A stretch of DNA of 10,274 nucleotides. It comes from Chloracidobacterium sp. UBA7659. GTDB lineage: Bacteria; Acidobacteriota; Blastocatellia; Pyrinomonadales; Pyrinomonadaceae. The stretch spans positions 20,739 to 31,012 of the forward strand of contig DLHV01000023.1 of assembly GCA_002483395.1 (NCBI GenBank), given 5' to 3'. Position 1 is the first letter of the stretch; every line of letters starts with the position of its first letter. Shown here piece by piece: positions 6,406 through 10,274 of the stretch. Below the pieces are notes generated by a model. The model saw only the letters and a program-made list of their open reading frames with translations. It had not been told where the DNA came from and did not search any database. The position numbers were made by a program, and so were the translations under genes.

Positions 6406-7422
6406 ATGGAAGGCGTACAAATGGGACTTGCCCCCGCAGGGGCGGAATTTGATGCGGTGCTGCACGAGCAGCTTGTGGATCGGCGTGAACGGCTGCAGAT
6501 CGCGAAATCACGGAGCGGTTTTGATCCGGATTTTTCGCGGCTTTTGGGCGAAGTCGATGCGGCGTTGATGCGATTTGAAAAGGGTACTTACGGGCTTTGC
6601 GAGGAATGCCATGACCCGATCGAGCCTGAGCGATTGCTTGCCGACCCGTTGATGCGCGTATGTCTCGGCGATCTTACCGACAGGCAAAGGCAGGCGCTCG
6701 AAAACGATCTGGAACTGGCGTCGGCAATCCAAATCGGCCTTCTTCCGAAAACGGACCTTGCCTCGGAATTTTGGCAAGTCGATTTTCATTATCAGCCCGC
6801 CAGCATTGTCAGCGGCGACTATTGTGATGTGATCGCCCATGACGGCGAGCTTTATTTTATACTCGGCGATGTTTCTGGAAAGGGAATGGCGGCAAGCTTA
6901 TTGATGTCGAACTTGCACGCAATGTTCCATTCTTTGGTGCCGTTGGGCCTGCCGATGCATGAATTGATGGGCCGCGCAAACCACCTTTTTTGCGAGAGCA
7001 CCTTGGCGAATCAATATGCGACGCTTATATTCGGCAAGGTGAATTCAAAGGGCGAGGTCGAGATCTGCAACGCGGGCCACCTGCCGCCGATCGTCGTCAA
7101 GAGCGGCGAGAATGTTACACTCGACGCAGCCGGATTGCCGCTCGGGTTGTTTTGCGACAGTAATTTTGCGGCCAGTTGTTTCCGGCTGGAAGCCGGCGAA
7201 ACTCTTCTTCTTTATACTGACGGCGTGACTGAGGCGAATGACCACACCGAGGAGGAATTTGGAATCGCGAGGCTGCTGGAATCGATAAATGGCTCATACG
7301 CAGGCGAGCCGGCCGGCCTTGTGAGAAATTGTGTTTCGGCGGTCGAAACCTTTCGGGGCAGGACACCGCCAAACGACGATCTTACTTTGATGGCGGTGAA
7401 ATTTGCCGGAGCGCAGAATTGA
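6406..7422 (+). CDS. DksA/TraR-type zinc-finger fused to PPM (RsbU/SpoIIE-type) serine phosphatase
   Basis: This 338-residue, two-part protein starts with a helical segment and a DksA/TraR finger: LLGEVDAALMRFEKGTYGLCEECHDPI, with C65 and C68, then C86 and D89. Spacing C-x2-C-x17-C-x2-D equals the DksA finger, but the fourth cysteine is aspartate. After a linker helix (QALENDLELASAIQIGLLPK), the PPM domain runs from about 110: SGDYCD (D138, D141), LGDVSGKGMAASLLMS (D155), NAGHLPPIV, YTDGVTEA (D272) and NDDLTLMAV (D324, D325). All acidic metal ligands are present, so a cytosolic metal-dependent serine phosphatase is expected, probably acting on an anti-sigma antagonist or similar partner. AGGAG nine bases upstream supports this start. 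The ridA-type gene follows after three bases. DksA fingers in RNA polymerase regulators suggest a link to stress transcription, but the target is unknown. Confidence 0.9.
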   Translation: MEGVQMGLAPAGAEFDAVLHEQLVDRRERLQIAKSRSGFDPDFSRLLGEVDAALMRFEKGTYGLCEECHDPIEPERLLADPLMRVCLGDLTDRQRQALENDLELASAIQIGLLPKTDLASEFWQVDFHYQPASIVSGDYCDVIAHDGELYFILGDVSGKGMAASLLMSNLHAMFHSLVPLGLPMHELMGRANHLFCESTLANQYATLIFGKVNSKGEVEICNAGHLPPIVVKSGENVTLDAAGLPLGLFCDSNFAASCFRLEAGETLLLYTDGVTEANDHTEEEFGIARLLESINGSYAGEPAGLVRNCVSAVETFRGRTPPNDDLTLMAVKFAGAQN

Positions 7423-7425
7423 AAT

Positions 7426-7812
7426 ATGGAAAAGGTTCAACCACCAAATCAGCCGACTCCGAAAGGCCATTATTCGCCATGCATCGTTCATAACGGCCTT
7501 GTATATGTGTCGGGCCAGTTGCCCATGGACCTCGTCACGCGCGAACCATTTGCGGGTGCGATCGAAGGACAGACGGAGCTTGCTTTGCGAAACGTTGAAG
7601 CAGTGTTGCATGCGGCGGGCAGCGATCTTCAGCATGTTTTGCAGATGACCATCTATGTTTCGGACATCGAACTTTGGGGCAAGGTAAATGAAACTTATGC
7701 GCGCGTAATGGGTGGTCACCGGCCGGCTAGGGCGATCGTGCCGGTGAAGGATCTGCATTTTGATACAAAGATCGAAATTCAGGCGATCGCGGCGGTCAAG
7801 GAAGGAGATTAG
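7426..7812 (+). CDS. ridA: RidA family 2-iminobutanoate/2-iminopropanoate deaminase
   Basis: This 128-residue protein is of the RidA (YjgF/YER057c/UK114) family, normal length. RidA trimers hydrolyse reactive enamine/imine intermediates released by pyridoxal-phosphate enzymes, protecting them from damage. Family blocks are NGLVYVSGQLPMD (residues 23-35), ALRNVEAVLHAAGSDLQHVLQMTIYVSDI, VNETYARVMGGHRPARAIVPV and KIEIQAIAAV. R102 and E117 are 15 apart, as R105 and E120 in the E. coli enzyme, so substrate carboxylate binding and catalysis are expected. The E. coli Cys107 position is isoleucine here, which is tolerated in the family. The gene starts three bases after the phosphatase stop, so the two are surely co-transcribed. 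It lies beside Fe-S genes, but no direct tie is proven. A non-deaminating RidA subgroup remains possible. Confidence 0.93.
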   Translation: MEKVQPPNQPTPKGHYSPCIVHNGLVYVSGQLPMDLVTREPFAGAIEGQTELALRNVEAVLHAAGSDLQHVLQMTIYVSDIELWGKVNETYARVMGGHRPARAIVPVKDLHFDTKIEIQAIAAVKEGD

Positions 7813-7927
7813 CCACAGAGAGCACAGAGAACCAGGAGATAAATTAAAAAATGTGAACATGGATCTCGAAAGCAGGCAATATAGGTCTTGATCGTCTTTT
7901 CTCGGTGACCTCTGTGCACTCTGTGGC
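7812..7927. repeat. 116-bp palindromic repeat, CCACAGAG type, before the phzF-like gene
   Basis: The left end GCCACAGAGAGCACAGAG (7812-7829) and the right end CTCTGTGCACTCTGTGGC (7910-7927) are inverted copies with 17 of 18 bases matching. The left end begins on the last base of the ridA stop codon, and the right end stops 10 bases before the phzF-like ATG, so the repeat is the whole spacer. It is related in sequence to the repeat before sufB but not the same type (short AGAGnGCACAGAG units rather than ATGAACAC). The middle contains no gene. Confidence 0.78.
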
Positions 7928-7937
7928 AAAAAAGATT

Positions 7938-8750
7938 ATGAAGCTGGAAATTTTTCAAGTTGACGCATTTACGTCGAAGCCGTTTGGCGGAAATCCGGCG
8001 GCGGTCGTTCCTTTAATGGAATGGCTGCCGGACGAGACGATGCTGAAGATCGCGGCCGAGAATAACCTTTCCGAGACCGCTTTTTTTGTGAAAAACGATG
8101 ACCGGTACGACATCCGCTGGTTCACGCCGACGGTCGAGGTAAATCTGTGCGGGCACGCGACGCTCGCAAGTTCGCATGTGATATTTAACGAGCTGAAGCT
8201 AGAGAAAGACTCGATCTCGTTTCATTCGTACCGCAGCGGAAAGCTTGGCGTGACAAAGGACGGCGACAGGCTGGTCCTGGATTTTCCGGCGTACCCGATG
8301 GAAGAGGTTGAGCCGATAGCGGAACTTGCCGCGGCCGAAATTCCGCCGCTCAAGTTTTGGGAGTCGCAGCAGGATATGCTGTTGCTGCTTCTTGAAAATC
8401 AGGAACAAGTTGCGACGCTGCAGCCGGATATGCACCGCTTATCGCAGCTTCCTTACGACGAGATTATCGTGACGGCAAAGGGTGACGACTGTGATTTTGC
8501 CTCACGGATGTTCGCCCCGCGGATCGGGATTCCGGAAGACCCGGTGACAGGTGCGATCCATTGCTCTCTCATTCCGTACTGGGCCGAAGAGCTGGGAAAG
8601 GACAAATTGTTTGCACGGCAGGTTTCGAAACGCGGCGGCGAACTCTTTTGTGAGCTTGCCGGCGACCGCGTGCGGATTGGCGGCAACGCAACGTTGTTTT
8701 TGAAAGGTGAGATATTTGTTGAAGGCGTGGGTCAGAGCATCGGTGCCTAG
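7938..8750 (+). CDS. PhzF family isomerase/epimerase
   Basis: This 270-residue protein is of the PhzF superfamily (diaminopimelate-epimerase fold, two similar lobes). It starts with MKLEIFQVDAFTSKPFGGNPAAVV. Family marks are GGNPAAV (17-23), ENNLSETAFF with Glu46, the general acid/base equivalent to PhzF Glu45, VNLCGHATLAS (69-78), and EDPVTGAIHCSLIPYW with D201 and G205. A frame extends upstream to an ATG at 7905, but those residues are encoded by the palindromic repeat, so the ATG at 7938 is preferred. PhzF itself isomerises a phenazine precursor; no phenazine genes are present. Most genomic homologues have no known substrate, and a metabolite-repair or side-reaction role beside RidA is only a suggestion. 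There is no good ribosome site before the start. The acetyltransferase gene follows after eight bases. Confidence 0.93.
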   Translation: MKLEIFQVDAFTSKPFGGNPAAVVPLMEWLPDETMLKIAAENNLSETAFFVKNDDRYDIRWFTPTVEVNLCGHATLASSHVIFNELKLEKDSISFHSYRSGKLGVTKDGDRLVLDFPAYPMEEVEPIAELAAAEIPPLKFWESQQDMLLLLLENQEQVATLQPDMHRLSQLPYDEIIVTAKGDDCDFASRMFAPRIGIPEDPVTGAIHCSLIPYWAEELGKDKLFARQVSKRGGELFCELAGDRVRIGGNATLFLKGEIFVEGVGQSIGA

Positions 8751-8758
8751 GCATCTTA

Positions 8759-9268
8759 ATGGCAAACGAATTACAAGTTAGATTGGCGGTCGCCGACGAA
8801 GCAGGCATTATAGCCGAAATCATTCGGCAAGCATTTGGCCCGCTTGAAAACGACTATACGCCCGAATCGTTTGCCGTCGTGACACCGCCGCCGGATGAGG
8901 TCGCCAGGCGATTTGGCGAAGGCCCGATTTGGGTGGTGTTGAAAAACGGCAAGATAGTCGCTACGGTTTCCGCTGTTCCAGAACCTGAATGGCTTTACAT
9001 CCGAAGCATGGCGGTGTCTCCCGCGGCACAAGGACTTGGTGTCGGCGGCAAATTGCTTGAAGCGGTCGAGGCATATGCGATTGAAAAGGGCTTCGACCGT
9101 TTATTTTTGTACACGACCAATTTTTCGGACAGCGCGATAAGGCTTTATGAGCGAAACGGTTTTGAACTCAACAGATTCACAACCGCCGAGGAATGGTTCG
9201 GAACTGCTGGCCGTGCCATGGAAAAGAAAATAGGTAGGAATATTAAACAAAATGTTGTTGGAAGTTAA
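8759..9268 (+). CDS. GNAT family N-acetyltransferase
   Basis: This 169-residue protein has the GNAT fold. The acetyl-CoA loop, motif A, is [28 protein letters not shown], with Q91-G-L-G94-V-G96 in the R/Q-x-x-G-x-G/A form. It is followed by motif [25 protein letters not shown]. The protein moves an acetyl group from acetyl-CoA to an amine; the substrate (small molecule or protein) cannot be told. The N-terminus ([18 protein letters not shown]) is the usual beta1-alpha1 unit. The gene starts eight bases after the phzF-like stop and its end overlaps the sufC start by 17 bases, so it is probably translationally coupled to sufC. Confidence 0.9.
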   Translation: MANELQVRLAVADEAGIIAEIIRQAFGPLENDYTPESFAVVTPPPDEVARRFGEGPIWVVLKNGKIVATVSAVPEPEWLYIRSMAVSPAAQGLGVGGKLLEAVEAYAIEKGFDRLFLYTTNFSDSAIRLYERNGFELNRFTTAEEWFGTAGRAMEKKIGRNIKQNVVGS

Positions 9269-10004
9269 AGATCTGCATGCCGGAATCGACGGCAAGGAAA
9301 TTCTCACGGGACTGAATTTACAGGTCAATAAGGGCGAAGTCCACGCGATCATGGGGCCGAACGGTTCGGGCAAATCGACTTTGTCGAAGGTGCTGGCGGG
9401 GCATCCGTCATATGAGGTGATCTCGGGCGAGGTGCTTTACGAAGGCAAGAATCTGCTCGAACTCGAACCGGACGAACGTGCCCGCGAAGGCGTTTTTATG
9501 GCGTTTCAATATCCGGTCGAGGTTCCCGGCGTTTCTAATTCGCAGTTTCTGCGGCTCGCTTATAACGAGAAGATGAAACATCATGGGTTGGAAGAACTCG
9601 ACCCGCTGGAATTCAACGATTATTTGAAAGAAAAAGCGAAGGTCGTCGATATGAGCAGCGAGTTTTTCAAGCGTTCGGTCAACGAAGGCTTTTCAGGTGG
9701 CGAGAAAAAGCGCAACGAGATATTGCAGATGGCAGTGCTTGAGCCGAAGCTTGCGATCCTTGACGAAACCGATTCGGGACTGGATATAGATGCATTACGT
9801 ATTGTCGCCGAGGGCGTAAACAAACTTCGCGGCCCGGAAAACGCGATCATTTTGGTCACGCACTATCAACGGCTTTTGAACTTTATTGTTCCGGATATGG
9901 TCCACGTTCTTGCCAATGGCAGGATCGTCAAAGAAGGCGGCAAAGAGCTGGCGCTTGAGTTGGAAGAGAAGGGCTACGACTGGGTGAAAGGGGCTGCTAG
10001 ATAA
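9252..10004 (+). CDS. sufC: SufC, ABC-type ATPase of the SufBCD Fe-S assembly complex
   Basis: This 250-residue ATPase has the usual SufC length. It shows Walker [10 protein letters not shown] (residues 35-43), Q-loop Q86 in [13 protein letters not shown], the signature [11 protein letters not shown] (147-157), Walker [13 protein letters not shown] (167-178) and the switch histidine H204 in [15 protein letters not shown] and [10 protein letters not shown] are specific to SufC among ABC ATPases. SufC is soluble and drives shape change of SufB-SufD during cluster assembly. The ATG at 9252 begins [10 protein letters not shown] as in homologues. A GGTAGGAAT ribosome-like site lies about 12 bases upstream, and the start lies inside the acetyltransferase gene end. 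Unusually, sufB is 3 kb away, separated by four unrelated genes, and sufD does not follow directly. Confidence 0.98.
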   Translation: MLLEVKDLHAGIDGKEILTGLNLQVNKGEVHAIMGPNGSGKSTLSKVLAGHPSYEVISGEVLYEGKNLLELEPDERAREGVFMAFQYPVEVPGVSNSQFLRLAYNEKMKHHGLEELDPLEFNDYLKEKAKVVDMSSEFFKRSVNEGFSGGEKKRNEILQMAVLEPKLAILDETDSGLDIDALRIVAEGVNKLRGPENAIILVTHYQRLLNFIVPDMVHVLANGRIVKEGGKELALELEEKGYDWVKGAAR

Positions 10005-10010
10005 ACACAT

Positions 10011-10223
10011 ATGAAACAAACATATACGGCGATCGTCAAACAAGATGACGGATGGTGGATTGGCTGGATCGAAGAGATCCCGGGTGTGAATTGCCAGGAA
10101 AAAACCAGGGACGAACTGTTGGCGACCTTAAAGATTACTCTCAAAGAAGCTCTTGAGTTTAACCGCCAGGACGCTCGGGCAGCGGCCGGGGAGAATTACC
10201 AAGAGATGCCGATTGCTGTATGA
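10011..10223 (+). CDS. hicB: HicB family antitoxin
   Basis: This 70-residue HicB-type antitoxin has the short form, a partial RNase-H-like fold without a long DNA-binding tail. MKQTYTAIVKQDDGWWIGWIEEIPGVNCQEKTRDELLATLKITLKEALEF matches the family pattern of a beta strand, W-x-G/A-x-x-x-E-x-PG-x-x-x-Q-G/E-x-T, then a helix. HicB binds and blocks the HicA mRNA-cleaving toxin. The order here is antitoxin first, and the stop overlaps the next ATG by ATGA. The start lies only six bases after the sufC stop, so the module is likely co-transcribed with sufC unless a promoter lies within sufC. Confidence 0.88.
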   Translation: MKQTYTAIVKQDDGWWIGWIEEIPGVNCQEKTRDELLATLKITLKEALEFNRQDARAAAGENYQEMPIAV

Positions 10224-10274
10224 AGCGGAGAGATCTTTTGCGGCATCTTATATCAAATGGATGCGAGTTGCTGC
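10220..10274 (+). CDS. hicA: HicA family mRNA interferase toxin (partial, cut by window edge)
   Basis: The first 18 residues, MKRRDLLRHLISNGCELL, match the usual HicA start (M-K-x-R-D-L-L-x-x-L-x-x-x-G-C-x-L/x). They precede the double-stranded-RNA-binding-like fold with the catalytic histidine, which would lie beyond the window. The ATG overlaps the hicB stop (ATGA). HicA cleaves mRNA when free of HicB. Its integrity cannot be judged. Confidence 0.82.
   Translation, partial: MKRRDLLRHLISNGCELL

Noticed and set aside
7905..7937. N-terminal extension of the phzF-like protein from the upstream ATG
   Set aside because: The extra residues are encoded by the palindromic repeat, and family members begin at MKLEIFQVDAFT.

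Overview
The window looks like a piece of a chromosome from a Gram-negative environmental bacterium. My best guess is Acidobacteriota (Blastocatellia-like). That rests on the predicted DksA-finger/RsbU-type phosphatase fusion, on abundant short palindromic repeats of the 'CCACAGA...TCTGTGG' and 'CTGGGAACG...CGTTCCCAG' kinds between genes, and on the suf gene set. It is an inference from recollection, not from a search.

Left part (1-3866). The window opens inside a transhydrogenase locus reduced to a remnant: the middle of PntA is joined, out of frame, to the last ~75 residues of PntB. A more AT-rich, gene-poor tract follows. It carries a small excisionase-like helix-turn-helix protein (1153-1368) and a two-gene type IV toxin-antitoxin module: an AbiEi/DUF6088-like antitoxin and an AbiEii nucleotidyltransferase, overlapping by ATGA, with a perfect 9-bp inverted repeat just upstream. 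The tract ends at 3822-3866 in the exact 3' half of a tRNA-Asn gene, from the anticodon loop through CCA, followed by the tRNA's own terminator. The 5' half is absent. This is the classic scar of an integrative element inserted in a tRNA gene, so the tract is probably one end of a genomic island.

Middle and right (3867-10004). After a 133-bp palindromic repeat and a good sigma-70-type promoter comes an iron-sulfur gene cluster. It starts with an Rrf2/IscR-type regulator with three cysteines, then sufB, and ends with sufC about 3 kb later. Between sufB and sufC lie a DksA-finger/PPM serine phosphatase fusion, a RidA-type imine deaminase, a PhzF-family isomerase and a GNAT acetyltransferase. 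From the phosphatase onward the genes are same-strand and mostly tightly spaced; a strong hairpin with a T-run follows sufB. The spacer before sufB and the spacer before the phzF-like gene are each filled by a palindromic repeat ending 10-13 bases before the start codon.

Right edge (10011-10274). A HicB antitoxin gene begins six bases after the sufC stop and overlaps a HicA toxin gene by ATGA; HicA is cut by the window edge. A second toxin-antitoxin module therefore sits where sufD would often be expected.

No CRISPR array, complete insertion sequence, rRNA or complete tRNA was seen. I found no clearly unprecedented system. The points most worth checking are the tRNA-Asn attachment scar with its cargo, the phosphatase fusion with its altered zinc site, the split suf cluster, and the start-codon-adjacent repeats.
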